Positions 1 through 9,040 are shown, numbered from the stretch's first letter. The stretch is 58,520 bases of DNA from Deltaproteobacteria bacterium (GCA_019308925.1 JAFDHG010000002.1:1-58520), one strand, 5' to 3'. Made by a program: numbers and translations. Notes: generated by a model not told the origin, from the sequence alone.

Positions 1-525
1 GAGTTCCTTCTCGTTGAGGAAGAGGAGGGAGTAGGCCCCTTTTACTTCTTTTAAGGCGGCGATGACGCGCTCCACAGTGGAACCGATATGGGCATGGGAG
101 AATAGGTGGACGATCACCTCTGTATCCATGGTAGATTGAAAGATGGCCCCTTCCCCTTCCAATTCCTCACGCAGGGCTGTGGCGTTGATCAGGTTGCCGT
201 TGTGGGCGATGGCTATTCCCCCTTTGGAATATTCGAAGACGAAGGGTTGGGCATTTTTCAGGTGGCTTCTCCCTGCCGTGGAGTAGCGGACATGCCCGAT
301 GGCGCTACGGCCAGGTAACCTTTTAAGTACCTCCTTGTCAAAGACCTCCGAGACCAGACCCATCTCCTTGTGGGCGTACAGGCCCCTTCCGTCGGAGGTG
401 ACGATCCCCGCGCTCTCCTGTCCCCGATGTTGGAGGGCATAGAGTCCTAAATAGGTCAGGTTCGCCGCCTCAGGGTTTCCAAACACCCCGAAGATCCCAC
501 ACTCCTCCTTCCATGAGATGGCCAT
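1..525 (-). CDS. purF: Amidophosphoribosyltransferase, N-terminal part (runs off the window)
   Basis: This is the first enzyme of de novo purine synthesis, transferring glutamine amide nitrogen to PRPP. Reading leftwards from ATG at 525, the protein begins with a short propeptide followed by CGIFGV. The Cys at residue 9 is the expected nucleophile of the Ntn glutaminase domain after processing. Further glutaminase motifs are visible: YLGLYALQHRGQESAG, GHVRYST and HNGNL. A GAGG Shine-Dalgarno lies a few bases before the ATG. Only 175 codons are present, so the phosphoribosyltransferase half is outside the window. Glutamine-fructose-6-phosphate aminotransferase shares the fold but starts directly at the Cys and has different surrounding motifs. 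Confidence 0.9.
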   Translation of the reverse strand, partial: MAISWKEECGIFGVFGNPEAANLTYLGLYALQHRGQESAGIVTSDGRGLYAHKEMGLVSEVFDKEVLKRLPGRSAIGHVRYSTAGRSHLKNAQPFVFEYSKGGIAIAHNGNLINATALREELEGEGAIFQSTMDTEVIVHLFSHAHIGSTVERVIAALKEVKGAYSLLFLNEKEL

Positions 526-1058
526 ATCAACCTCATTAATTATTTAGCAGAACAAGATATCTTTTATCAAAGTGGAGGGGAAAAGTCCAAGGGAAAATGT
601 TTTGCCATAATAATCCACGGTAACGGGGGAAATCAACAATTTCTGTTCAAAAGTGGTTGAAAACCCTTGGGGAAAACTACTTAACACCCATATATTAAAG
701 GATAAATGAAGAGATGCCTATTATATGAGCAGAACAAAAAATCAAATAAAAACAGTAGGTTACATAAAGTTGGTATTTTTAAATAAAGTACTTGAAAGGC
801 GAAATTACTCCTCTTGTTAGTTATGCACAAACTTTAAACATCCTTGTCTGACAAGCCTTTCTCCTGCCCTTAAACAAAAATGGGACAATCTCCCCCCATA
901 CTCTTTTAAAAAGGGTATTATCCAACCTCAAAACGGCGGCTTGGGTTCGGTGAGCCTGCTCGGCTGCCCTTTTTTCAATACTTGCCCGCTCATTATCCCT
1001 TTTTTTAGGGACAGTTCTAAGATGTTCGTGTTAAAATGAGCTTAAAAAAGAGGAGAGG
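526..1058. other. Long AT-rich intergenic region with one terminator-like hairpin
   Basis: No coding frame is convincing in these 530 bases. Most of the stretch is AT-rich and should hold the divergent promoters of purF (leftward) and the exonuclease III gene (rightward). Around 935-985 a GC-rich segment containing AGCC-loop-GGCT is followed by a run of six T, like an intrinsic terminator on the + strand. With no + strand gene before it, it could end an unannotated small RNA. I could not match it to SRP RNA, 6S RNA or tmRNA. Confidence 0.35.
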
Positions 1059-1847
1059 ATGATGGGAACTTTTAAGATCGCCACCTACAATGTGAACTCC
1101 GTACGTTCTCGTCTCCACATAATAATACCGTGGCTTCAAAGGAACCGTCCTACGGTCTTCTGCATGCAGGAGACCAAAGTGGAGGACGAAAAATTTCCCG
1201 CTAAGGAGTTTAATGATATAGGGTACTATGTGGCCTTCAGGGGGCAAAAGAGGTACAACGGGGTGGCATTGGCATCCCTGGAGAAGCCGCAGGAGATCTC
1301 TTTCGGCCTCGATGATGGAGGGCCAGCAGACGGAGATCGCCTGATACAGGGGATCTTCTCGGGGATCACCGTGGTCAATACCTATGTCCCACAGGGGTAT
1401 GATAGGAATAGCCCTCAATTTAAATACAAGCTCCAATGGTTCAAACGCCTGAGGGACTTCTTTGCGAGACACTGCTCCCACGAGGAGCCCCTTAGTTGGT
1501 GTGGTGACCTCAATGTGGCCCCGGAAGAGATAGATGTGCACAATCCAAAAAGGCTCCTTGGGCATGTCTGCTTTACCCCGGAGGTGTGGGATTCCTTTGC
1601 CTTGGTGAAGTCATGGGGATTTGTGGATGTGTTCAGAAGACACCACCCCGGTGAACCAGGACAATATACCTTTTTCGACTACAGGGTCCCCAAGGCTGTG
1701 GAGAGGGGTTTGGGTTGGAGGGTGGATCACATCCTGGCCTCCCCTTCACTGGCTGACAGGTCCATAGACTGCTACATAGATATGAGACCGAGACTTGCGG
1801 AAAAACCATCTGACCATACCATCTTGGTAGCCGAATTCGAGGTGTAA
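1059..1847 (+). CDS. xthA: Exodeoxyribonuclease III (AP endonuclease)
   Basis: This repair enzyme has AP endonuclease and 3'-5' exonuclease activity in base-excision repair. The 262-residue length is normal for the family. The motifs run in the right order: TYNVNS near the start (metal-binding Asn), MQETK (Glu), TYVPQG (Tyr), CGDLNVAP (Asp/Asn), WRVDHIL and [10 protein letters not shown] (terminal Asp-His pair). AGGAGAGG directly precedes two tandem ATGs at 1059 and 1062, so the exact start could be three bases later. The gene stands alone between purF and a small membrane-anchored protein. Confidence 0.93.
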   Translation: MMGTFKIATYNVNSVRSRLHIIIPWLQRNRPTVFCMQETKVEDEKFPAKEFNDIGYYVAFRGQKRYNGVALASLEKPQEISFGLDDGGPADGDRLIQGIFSGITVVNTYVPQGYDRNSPQFKYKLQWFKRLRDFFARHCSHEEPLSWCGDLNVAPEEIDVHNPKRLLGHVCFTPEVWDSFALVKSWGFVDVFRRHHPGEPGQYTFFDYRVPKAVERGLGWRVDHILASPSLADRSIDCYIDMRPRLAEKPSDHTILVAEFEV

Positions 1848-1915
1848 GATGCCATGGTGGCCGGTCGCCCTCTTAGCTCCCTCATCCTCACGTGGATAGA
1901 GAAGGAGGGAGGTAA

Positions 1916-2458
1916 GTGTCCATAAGCAATACAAGAATGCTTCTCATCATAGTTGGGTTGCTGGGTATTATCACATATTTCCTGTACAGAACCTCCCTTG
2001 CGCCAACTGATATCGACCGAGAAAACCACCTGAAGTCAGAATCCACACCCATCAATCTGATCCAACCCCCCCTCTATTTCCGACAGGAGTCTAAGGTATA
2101 TCACTTAGAGGGGATAATCATCCATCAATTTGGCCCACCAAAACACCGAGACACCATTTGGCTGATCAACGGGGAGATCAGGGATCTGACCGGCCCCGAT
2201 TTCCGCCCGGCCGGGTTTCGAGATTTAGTCCTTATCCCCAAGGGGTTATTGAGGCCACAACCAAAGGAGAAGGAGTTTTTCAGCTGGGTCAAACATTACC
2301 AAAAGTGCAGCCTTGTCACCATGGATATAGTCTTTTGCGGCCATATCGCCGATTTCCATGGTCCTACAGGCCAAGCTCCCAACAAAGCAAAGATCCTCTA
2401 TAAGGCTACTATGGTCTACTACCTCGACGAATTAATGGCCCCTTATTATCTGCAGTGA
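1916..2458 (+). CDS. Hypothetical membrane-anchored protein
   Basis: This 180-residue protein was not recognised. Residues 8-24 (LLIIVGLLGIITYFLYR) form one hydrophobic segment, giving an N-terminal anchor or uncleaved signal. The rest is soluble, probably periplasmic, with two cysteines near residues 133 and 143. The GTG start at 1916 is chosen because GGAGGGAGG lies at the right distance upstream. An ATG seven codons later is the alternative. It lies 68 bases after exonuclease III and is followed by two hairpins. Confidence 0.55.
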   Translation: MSISNTRMLLIIVGLLGIITYFLYRTSLAPTDIDRENHLKSESTPINLIQPPLYFRQESKVYHLEGIIIHQFGPPKHRDTIWLINGEIRDLTGPDFRPAGFRDLVLIPKGLLRPQPKEKEFFSWVKHYQKCSLVTMDIVFCGHIADFHGPTGQAPNKAKILYKATMVYYLDELMAPYYLQ

Positions 2459-2512
2459 AGCCCCGCCCACAGGGCAGGGCTTCACTTTACTTTGAGGGAC
2501 AAAGTCCCTCAA
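2457..2512 (+). terminator. Two consecutive perfect hairpins after the hypothetical gene
   Basis: GAAGCCC (2457-2463) pairs with GGGCTTC (2477-2483), starting at the stop codon. Then TTGAGGGAC (2492-2500) pairs perfectly with GTCCCTCAA (2504-2512) across a three-base loop. No long T tract follows, so this is a structural end or Rho-linked terminator rather than a textbook intrinsic one. Confidence 0.5.
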
Positions 2513-2681
2513 GCTCCCTTAAAATAGGAATTTCTAAATTGGGGATCCACCGCCAGGATATCTACCTGTTTCATCTGGAGCAAGAGAGAAAGGGGGCAAC
2601 TGAACCAGTTCCCAATGTCCCACTCCCCTCTGGGTGGACCGTGGGACCCCCGATGGGGGATACCCTACCTTTCGAGGCCCT

Positions 2682-3023
2682 TCAGAAGGTCACCAAGCTG
2701 GACAATACCCAGCTCACGATGCTGATCAGGATCGAGCCAAACACCGCCCCCCAAAAACCATTTACGTGGAAACCAGGCACCAGGGCCGCCACCAACCAGA
2801 GCATCAACCCATTGATGACCAGCAGAAAGAGCCCAAGGGTCAAGACAGTGAGGGGGAGGGTGAGGAAGACCAAGATGGGGCGGATGACCGCATTGACGAT
2901 CCCCAGGATGAAGGCCGCAACTAAGGCCGCTATCCAGCTATCCACACGCACCACCCTCGGCAAGAGGTAGGCGATGATCAGGATGGCCACCATGTTGCTC
3001 AGCAAACGGATGATAAAGGCCAT
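2682..3023 (-). CDS. Phage holin family / YvlD-like small membrane protein
   Basis: This 113-residue integral membrane protein has four hydrophobic segments. It belongs to the broad 'phage holin superfamily IV' (YvlD-like) group, which is mostly chromosomal and of unclear role. Typical features are LPRVVRVDSW early on, GIVNAVIRPILVFLTLPLTVLT in the middle, and a NGLMLWLVA segment. The start is taken at ATG 3023, because GGGGGAATT precedes it. A TTG at 3065 would add 14 poorly conserved residues. Convergent with the preceding hypothetical gene and divergent from the ClC gene. There is no other phage gene nearby. Confidence 0.75.
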   Translation of the reverse strand: MAFIIRLLSNMVAILIIAYLLPRVVRVDSWIAALVAAFILGIVNAVIRPILVFLTLPLTVLTLGLFLLVINGLMLWLVAALVPGFHVNGFWGAVFGSILISIVSWVLSSLVTF

Positions 3024-3181
3024 AATTCCCCCATCTGAGAATTCATCAACCTTAATGTAAGGCAACCCTTCTGCTCAGGTCAAGATTTTTCTTTGGTGGC
3101 CCTATCCTTTAATAAAAGTTGACTTTCCCCCATTAAACAATTATTTAAAATAAAAGAAGTTATGATATACACAGGTCTAAA

Positions 3182-5254
3182 ATGAGAGAGGATCGACTTT
3201 CCAGAATCAGAGAGTGGTGGGGTCAAATAACGACTGCCCTTACCCGTCGAGAGCATCTTTTTATGATCGTGCTGGGGGGGATTGTGGGGGCAATAGGGGG
3301 ATATGGGGCTGTTGGGTTTCGAAAGTTAATTGCCACATTTGCTCAATTGGGATGGGGGAACTTCACCCAGATGGAGGGAAAGGATCTGCTGGTGATGGCC
3401 CTGGGCGCACCTTTCTGGGTAAAGATCCTGATCCCCGCAGTAGGTGGCCTGATAGTGGGAATCATCGTATATTTCTTTGCCCCCGAGGCCAAAGGGCATG
3501 GCGTTCCCGAGGTGATGGAGGCTGTGGCCTTAAAGAATGGGCGGATGCGAACCCGCGTATTCTTTGCCAAGGCCTTTGCCTCCGCTATATGTATTGGGTC
3601 TGGTGGTTCGGTAGGCCGTGAAGGTCCCATTGTGCAGATCGGCTCTGGCATGGGCTCGGTCATCGGCAGGTGGCTGAAGGTGTCAGGGGAACGCCTGCGG
3701 ACCTTGGTGGCCTGCGGTGCTGCAGCCGGTATCGCCGCCACCTTTAATGCCCCGATGGCCGGTACCCTATTCTCCCTAGAGATTATTCTCAGCGAATTTG
3801 CTGCATCCCAATTTATTCCTATAGTTTTCTCCTCTGTAATTGCTACTGCCATATCCAGGCACTATTTAGGCAACTTCCCCGCCTTTGAGGTCCCCCCTTA
3901 TGAGCTTTTGCACTATAGCGAGTTATTCCTATACCTGATATTGGGGATCTTAGCGGGAATGGTAGCCTATGCCTTTATTCGTCTTCTTTACGGCATGGAG
4001 GATTTTTTTGAGCGATGGAGATTGCCCGATTTTGTTAAACCCGCCATTGGAGGGGCGATTATTGGATGCATCGGCCTTTTTTTTCCCCAAATCTTCGGTG
4101 TCGGGTATGAGACGATTACTCCCGTCTTGCGAGGGGAGATGCTAGGAGCCATCTTGATAGGGCTCTTGGTGGCGAAGATTTTGGCTACCAGCATCACCAT
4201 CGGTTCAGGGGGCTCAGGGGGGATATTTGCACCTTCCCTCTTTATGGGGGCGGCCTTAGGTGGTGCCTTTGGTCAGTTCGCCCACACCCTCTTCCCCCAA
4301 ATCACTGCCTCCCCTGGTGCCTATGCCTTAGTGGGGATGGGGGCGGTGGTCGCCGGTACTACCCGGGCCCCTATTACCGCCATGCTCATCATCTTTGAGA
4401 TGACCGCCGACTACCACATCATCCTCCCTCTAATGTTCGCTTGTACCATAGGTCTAGTGATCTCAGCCCGTTTCTCCCGAGAGTCGATATATACCCTTAA
4501 ACTGGTCCGGCGGGGGATAAATATCTACGGTGGAAAGGAGCTCAACGTACTCAAGTCCCTGAAGGTCTCCCAGGTGATGCGCCCGGAGATTGAATTGGTC
4601 TCCCCCTCGACACCCCTGGCCGAGCTCATTACCCGCATGATGGCGAGTTCTCTTTCCCACCTATTTGTAGCTACAAAGGGCAACCGCATCCAGGGGCATA
4701 TCTCCCTGGAGACCTTGCGGCCTATCCTAAAGGACTATGAAACTGTTAGTGACGTGGTCATCGCCTCTGATCTCATGGACAAGGATGTAACAGTGGTGAA
4801 GCCTAGGGAGTCCCTTGATATGGTTATGCAGCTCTTTGGGAAACTCAGTCTGGAAGAGATCCCCGTGGTGGATAAGGAAGAGTTGATCGGGACGGTCCGC
4901 CGCAGCGATGTAATAGAGGCCTATAACAGGGAGATCTTTAAACTAGATATGGCCTCTGGTTTGGCCACTTCCTTTCGCCTACAACAGAAGATGCGCTCGG
5001 AACGATTGGCCTTGCTGGGAGAAGTTCTTATACTGGAGGTCTCCGCCCCCAGGAGGTTTGTGGGCAAGAGCCTGGCAGAGCTCAAGCTCCGTGAGCGCTT
5101 CGGCGCCACGGTCTTGACCATCAAAAGGGAAACCAAAGAGGGGGGTGACCGAGTCTCTTATCTCCTTCCTACCCCTTCTACCCTGATAACGGAGGGGGAT
5201 GTCCTTGTCGTCTTCGGCTTGCAAAAGGACCTCTCCCGCTTTCCGCGTAGTTAA
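3182..5254 (+). CDS. ClC-type chloride channel/antiporter with CBS and RCK_C domains
   Basis: This 690-residue membrane protein moves chloride, probably in exchange for protons. The ClC core (about 1-440) shows GSGGSVGREGP with the gating glutamate at E147, and GSGGSGGIFAPSLFMGAALGG in the second half. Two CBS domains follow at about 455-575. A TrkA C-terminal (RCK_C) domain sits at about 610-690, giving a cytoplasmic regulatory tail of adenine-nucleotide and small-ligand sensors. A ClC with both CBS and RCK_C modules is a known but less common architecture. It is monocistronic and divergent from the holin-family gene. Confidence 0.9.
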   Translation: MREDRLSRIREWWGQITTALTRREHLFMIVLGGIVGAIGGYGAVGFRKLIATFAQLGWGNFTQMEGKDLLVMALGAPFWVKILIPAVGGLIVGIIVYFFAPEAKGHGVPEVMEAVALKNGRMRTRVFFAKAFASAICIGSGGSVGREGPIVQIGSGMGSVIGRWLKVSGERLRTLVACGAAAGIAATFNAPMAGTLFSLEIILSEFAASQFIPIVFSSVIATAISRHYLGNFPAFEVPPYELLHYSELFLYLILGILAGMVAYAFIRLLYGMEDFFERWRLPDFVKPAIGGAIIGCIGLFFPQIFGVGYETITPVLRGEMLGAILIGLLVAKILATSITIGSGGSGGIFAPSLFMGAALGGAFGQFAHTLFPQITASPGAYALVGMGAVVAGTTRAPITAMLIIFEMTADYHIILPLMFACTIGLVISARFSRESIYTLKLVRRGINIYGGKELNVLKSLKVSQVMRPEIELVSPSTPLAELITRMMASSLSHLFVATKGNRIQGHISLETLRPILKDYETVSDVVIASDLMDKDVTVVKPRESLDMVMQLFGKLSLEEIPVVDKEELIGTVRRSDVIEAYNREIFKLDMASGLATSFRLQQKMRSERLALLGEVLILEVSAPRRFVGKSLAELKLRERFGATVLTIKRETKEGGDRVSYLLPTPSTLITEGDVLVVFGLQKDLSRFPRS

Positions 5255-5319
5255 AGGACCATCCTTAAACAAAGGTCCAAACTCTCAATGGCTCGCCTCA
5301 AGGATTTAGTTTGCTGCCA

Positions 5320-6726
5320 TCATTTTTTCTCTTGCTGCCACCACCCGATGATCGAACCATATCTTGTAAACTTCACCCCCTCCCTACCCTCTACCTCCCT
5401 AATCCAATCCCCCAACCCAGAGGCGTGATGGACAATCAAAGGGGTGCTATGCTCGGGGAGGATATCGGCGGGAAGAACATACTGGAGCAAGACCCTGTGA
5501 ATATTGGCGGAGGTCTCTTTGGTGTCCCAGGGGGTGGGATGGATAAACCCATGGATGGCCCCCTCTTGCCTGGAGTATCCCCATTCCTGGGGGAACTCTT
5601 TCTTGAGCTGCCTCATCAGGCGGACCGCCTGCAGGTTGGTCTCGACGTTCAGCCCCTTATTGAGGTTGCGCAATATCAGATCGTCGAAGGACTCAAGGCC
5701 CACCGAGGCCAAAAGGATGCACACCCCCATAGACCTGGCCAGCCGCAGGGTCTCCTTTAACGCCTCCTGCCCCCGCAGAAACCAGTCTGCCCTCAAGATA
5801 AGGTTGATCTGCGAGGGCTTGAGCCCTTTCTCCCTAATTCCTCTTAACAGGCGTGGAAGCCCGGGCAGGGGATTCTCGTTGATCAACTCGAAGGGGATCT
5901 TCCTCCCCTCACCCCATTCTGGAAGGCAGCGAATTTGATCCAGCACCGTCTCAATGTCCAATTCCCCGTAAAACCCCTTATCGACCGCTACATCGCAGAA
6001 GCTACACCCCTTGAGGAGGAGTTTGACCTTTTGTCCATCATTCACGGGCAGGGACACAGGGTAGTCTATTTCAACCCAACTCTCCCGGGCCGCATATGGA
6101 CATCCTATCTGTTGCAGTACCTGTCCGGTGCTGATCTTCAGGGGGATGAGCCCTGCTTTTCCTACCCTGTATATGTTATCCCACCTCACCTTACCCAAGA
6201 ATCTCTCCTCCCAAACCTTTTTCTGGTTTTGGATCACATCAGCATCCTCTCTGAGATAGAGCAATCCTGTGGTATCCTGCCACCCCTTTCCACCTGGGTC
6301 TTGTAAGAAATGGATGATCTGCTCGGCCGGCCCGTGCAAGGAGAAGGTGAAATTCGCTGAGAGGCCTCGGAACCGGTGGGGATGATCCCGCCACCCCTTT
6401 TCCCCCAGGTAATCCACATCGGCCTGGGGCCCCCCTAGGATGGTGACGGCCCCCTCATCTTTAAGATCCTTGGCAAAGGAGAAGAGATCATCCCGCCCGC
6501 TCAGGGTGGAGAAACCGATAATGGGCCTCTCCTGCCCGAAATAATCGGCCAGGGCCTTTTTAAGGAGGGCCTTGTCATCCTCTCGCGCCACGGCGATGAC
6601 TATACAATCATAGGGCGTGTTCTCTTGGATGACAGTGGCGGCCATCTGAGGCCCTAGCAGACCATAGGTCTCTCCGGCGAAGTAGCTAGCAATGATGGCC
6701 ATCCTCTTTTTGGCCCTGATCGTCAT
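5320..6726 (-). CDS. Radical SAM superfamily protein with an incomplete cluster motif
   Basis: This 468-residue protein resembles B12-binding-type radical SAM enzymes. The N-terminal third carries a Rossmann-like region (GFSTLSGRDDLF, ILGGPQADVDYLG). The middle holds LLKGCSFCDVAVDKGFYG, the place of the iron-sulfur motif, then LINENPLPGL and LASVGLESFDD, typical of a radical SAM barrel. Only the CxxC part of the canonical CxxxCxxC is present; the residue four before the first Cys is Leu. The reading frame is open there, so this is not an obvious frameshift. The start at 6726 is tentative; ATG 6702 after AAAGAGG is possible. It follows threonine synthase by 18 bases, suggesting one transcript. 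The substrate is unknown. Confidence 0.7.
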   Translation of the reverse strand: MTIRAKKRMAIIASYFAGETYGLLGPQMAATVIQENTPYDCIVIAVAREDDKALLKKALADYFGQERPIIGFSTLSGRDDLFSFAKDLKDEGAVTILGGPQADVDYLGEKGWRDHPHRFRGLSANFTFSLHGPAEQIIHFLQDPGGKGWQDTTGLLYLREDADVIQNQKKVWEERFLGKVRWDNIYRVGKAGLIPLKISTGQVLQQIGCPYAARESWVEIDYPVSLPVNDGQKVKLLLKGCSFCDVAVDKGFYGELDIETVLDQIRCLPEWGEGRKIPFELINENPLPGLPRLLRGIREKGLKPSQINLILRADWFLRGQEALKETLRLARSMGVCILLASVGLESFDDLILRNLNKGLNVETNLQAVRLMRQLKKEFPQEWGYSRQEGAIHGFIHPTPWDTKETSANIHRVLLQYVLPADILPEHSTPLIVHHASGLGDWIREVEGREGVKFTRYGSIIGWWQQEKK

Positions 6727-6744
6727 CCTGTTGTTAGCTAAACC

Positions 6745-7944
6745 TTACATATACGCGTGCAACTCATCTATCTTGCAGCTCGTGACCCGAAAACTGTGCC
6801 CCTCTAGGGCCTTGGTATCTTTCAACCCACTGCCTGTGACGATGCAAACAACCTTTTTGTCCCCCGTTATCACCTTTTTGTCCATCAATCTCTGCAGGGC
6901 AGCAAGGGGGACTGCCGCCGCTGGCTGGCCGAAGATTCCCTCCCCTGCCAAAGACCTCTGCGCCTGCAATATCTCCTCATCTGAAACAGCGACAAAGATT
7001 CCCTTATACTCCCTCATCTTTCTCAATATCTCGTTCCCGCTGGGTGGATTGGGGTTCTCGATGGCGTGGGCAATGGTATGAGGATCGATTACCCTCTCTA
7101 TCTTTTCCCTACCCTGCTGGCCCGCCTTTACAATGGGGCTGCACCCTTCTGCCTGGGCACACACAAACGTGGGCATCCTTGATATCAATCCCGCCCCTTT
7201 AAATTCTAAAAATCCCTTTATGATCCCCCGCAAATTCCCCCCCGAACTCGTCGGGACGATCACATAGTCCGGTACATCGAAGCCCAACTGTTCGCAGATC
7301 TCATAGGCGATGGATTTTGACCCTTCCACCCGGAAGGGGACGTCAGAGTTGACAAAATAGATCCCCTCTTCCTCACCTACCTCTATGCTGCGGTAATAGA
7401 GGACATCGTAGTCCCCCTCAACCCTGATCAAGACGGGGTTATATATGGTGATCGGGGCGACCTTCTCCTCTGGAAGCTGAGAGTTGACCAAGATATATGT
7501 CTTGAATCCCCCCTTGGCACCATATGCCGCCACAGAGACGGCCATATTCCCGGTAGATACGGTCCCAATCTTCTTATAGCCCAGGGCGATGGCGTGTTGC
7601 ACCCCGAGCAACGTACCCCTATCCTTGAAGGACCATGTGGGATTCTGCGTCTCATCTTTGATGAATAATGAATCAATCCCTAAACGCTTGGCCATCTCCC
7701 CCGCCCTCACCAAAGGGGTAAACCCCTCACCAAGGCTCACCTGCTCGTCGATCCTTTCGAAGGGTAAAAAATCCCTGTATCTGGCCAAAATGGTCTGTTT
7801 CAAGATATCCCCCCTATTTATCATCCCCTTGGTGATCAGCTCCACCTCTAGGGGCTCGTTACACCTTTTGCACCGGGGATAGGCCTGGATAATCGGATAT
7901 CTTGTATTACAATTTGTGCAAATTTGATAGAGATCCTTTAACAT
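6745..7944 (-). CDS. thrC: Threonine synthase
   Basis: This PLP enzyme converts O-phosphohomoserine to threonine. From ATG 7944 it is 399 residues. An N-terminal zinc-ribbon-like pair CxxC (9,12) and CxxC (25,28) precedes the fold-type II PLP domain. The PLP lysine is K107 in SFKDRG. Also visible are STGNMAVSVAAYG, the phosphate-binding PTSSGGNLRG, and VTGSGLKD near the end. A longer frame reaches 7995, but those residues overlap the preceding gene and are not conserved-looking. It lies 7 bases after a membrane hydrolase gene and 18 bases before a radical SAM gene, probably an operon. Confidence 0.9.
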   Translation of the reverse strand: MLKDLYQICTNCNTRYPIIQAYPRCKRCNEPLEVELITKGMINRGDILKQTILARYRDFLPFERIDEQVSLGEGFTPLVRAGEMAKRLGIDSLFIKDETQNPTWSFKDRGTLLGVQHAIALGYKKIGTVSTGNMAVSVAAYGAKGGFKTYILVNSQLPEEKVAPITIYNPVLIRVEGDYDVLYYRSIEVGEEEGIYFVNSDVPFRVEGSKSIAYEICEQLGFDVPDYVIVPTSSGGNLRGIIKGFLEFKGAGLISRMPTFVCAQAEGCSPIVKAGQQGREKIERVIDPHTIAHAIENPNPPSGNEILRKMREYKGIFVAVSDEEILQAQRSLAGEGIFGQPAAAVPLAALQRLMDKKVITGDKKVVCIVTGSGLKDTKALEGHSFRVTSCKIDELHAYM

Positions 7945-7951
7945 ATCATCA

Positions 7952-8476
7952 CTACTGAGGCCAAATAGTGCGGATAAAACCCACCAAACGGGCATCCATC
8001 GCCGGTGAAAGGAACTCTAGGGGGGTACGCCCATAGTGAAGGGCTATCCATAAAATGGGGATGATCATCAGGAAGGTGATAGTAGAATTCTGCCAGGAGA
8101 CCAGATTCCACTGGTACCTACAATACCACTCCCTCCTGTTCAAGGGCCAGAGATAGCTCACTGGCCAGCCAGGGCCTGAGCCAAGAAGATCACAGACTAT
8201 ATGCAGGTGAAAGGAGGTGAGACACAAGATGGAGACGAGGAACTTGTGCTCCAAAGGAAGAAGGAGGGGTAAAATACCCACCAGGGCAGCCACCAAAAAA
8301 TTATGCAGAAATATGTGGTGATACCTCTGGTAAAACCTCCATCCCCAGAATATCCCCAGCCCATCCAGGTCAGCGATGATGCCGGAGAGGACGATGAGGC
8401 CCCTGTCGAATCGCTCAACCCCCGGAGGTATATTGGCCACAAACCAGCTAATCTCTAGGTGGGTAAGGGGGGACAT
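7952..8476 (-). CDS. Membrane-bound metal-dependent hydrolase (YdjM-like)
   Basis: This 174-residue protein has several hydrophobic segments interleaved with metal-ligand motifs typical of the YdjM/DUF457-like family: ADLDGLG, then RYHHIFLHNFLVA, then FHLHIVCDLLGSG. These His and Asp residues would bind metal at the membrane face. The physiological substrate is not established for the family. It sits immediately upstream of thrC (7-base gap), so the two are probably co-transcribed. Confidence 0.72.
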   Translation of the reverse strand: MSPLTHLEISWFVANIPPGVERFDRGLIVLSGIIADLDGLGIFWGWRFYQRYHHIFLHNFLVAALVGILPLLLPLEHKFLVSILCLTSFHLHIVCDLLGSGPGWPVSYLWPLNRREWYCRYQWNLVSWQNSTITFLMIIPILWIALHYGRTPLEFLSPAMDARLVGFIRTIWPQ

Positions 8477-8580
8477 AGAGCTTTGGAATGCCCTCCGAAA
8501 TCGCTAAGGGGCAACTCTAATCACAAAATAAGGTTATCTTTTCCCCACGCCAAGCCCGCAGGGGAGGGGCTGCACGATAT

Positions 8581-8868
8581 CTAATATTCCCCCAGTGGTC
8601 GAACAAAGGTAAAGGTGAATGGCTCAACTACCAGCTTCTTGGCGCTGGTCTTTGTGCTACCGGTAATGAGGGCAAGGGGGGAGGAGATGATGAAAATGCC
8701 CGTCCCCGCTGCCAGGCTCAATACGCCAACAGGTCGGATGAGGACAAAATCGAGGGTTATCGCCTCTGCACTCGGTTCATCCTTGGCCCATACCATATGG
8801 GGCGTACCAAAAAGGCTGCCGAGGATTGTTACGGCAACTACTATGACCATCCCCTTTCTCAAAGACAT
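8581..8868 (-). CDS. Small exported/membrane protein
   Basis: This 95-residue protein has an N-terminal signal (basic MSLRKG, hydrophobic VIVVAVTILGSLFG, then an AxA-like VWAKD). A second hydrophobic segment (GVLSLAAGTGIFIISSPLAL) follows, and the tail contains VVEPFTFTFVRPLGEY. The paired motif 'RPVG...RPLGE' recalls a widespread but uncharacterised small family in Desulfobacterota. GGGAGG lies six bases before the ATG. It has its own strong promoter and possible operator at 8896-8924. Confidence 0.6.
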   Translation of the reverse strand: MSLRKGMVIVVAVTILGSLFGTPHMVWAKDEPSAEAITLDFVLIRPVGVLSLAAGTGIFIISSPLALITGSTKTSAKKLVVEPFTFTFVRPLGEY

Positions 8869-8895
8869 TTGGACCTCCCGTTTTGTTTTTTTTAC

Positions 8896-8924
8896 ACTAT
8901 AATACTAAAAATAGTATTTGTCAA
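8896..8924 (-). promoter_or_regulatory. Sigma-70 promoter with an inverted repeat in the spacer
   Basis: On the minus strand TTGACA (8919-8924) is separated by 17 bases from TATAGT (8896-8901), a near-consensus promoter for the small exported gene. The spacer contains AATACT-N6-AGTATT, an inverted repeat exactly between the two boxes. A repressor bound there would block RNA polymerase. Confidence 0.7.
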
Positions 8925-8992
8925 TATTTTTTGTTCCTTCCACCTAAGGATCAATGTGTATTGGGCTTTTGGTTTTACCGAGGAGGGGAAAT

Positions 8993-9040
8993 ATGGTAGA
9001 CTTTTTACTAAATCCTTACTTGCCCAGGGAAGACGTATGA
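8993..9040 (+). CDS. Short upstream ORF (15 codons) coupled to the nuclease gene
   Basis: ATG at 8993 follows an excellent Shine-Dalgarno (GAGGAGGGG, 4 bases away). It encodes MVDFLLNPYLPREDV and then TGA. The TGA (9038-9040) overlaps the ATG of the thermonuclease gene (9037-9039). The nuclease ATG itself has only a weak ribosome site. This layout suggests translational coupling through a leader peptide. It is too short to judge by composition, so it remains a candidate. Confidence 0.45.
   Translation: MVDFLLNPYLPREDV

Noticed and set aside
930-985. Possible SRP RNA or 6S RNA
   Set aside because: The conserved SRP loop sequence is absent and no closing long stem is visible; only a terminator-like hairpin is supported.
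2455-2970. 171-codon open frame on the plus strand
   Set aside because: Overlaps the two hairpins and the antisense of the holin-family gene; its Thr/Arg/Lys-rich second half is the complement of membrane-segment codons.
2682-3023. Prophage lysis gene
   Set aside because: The holin-family name is historical; YvlD-like proteins are chromosomal and no other phage gene lies nearby.
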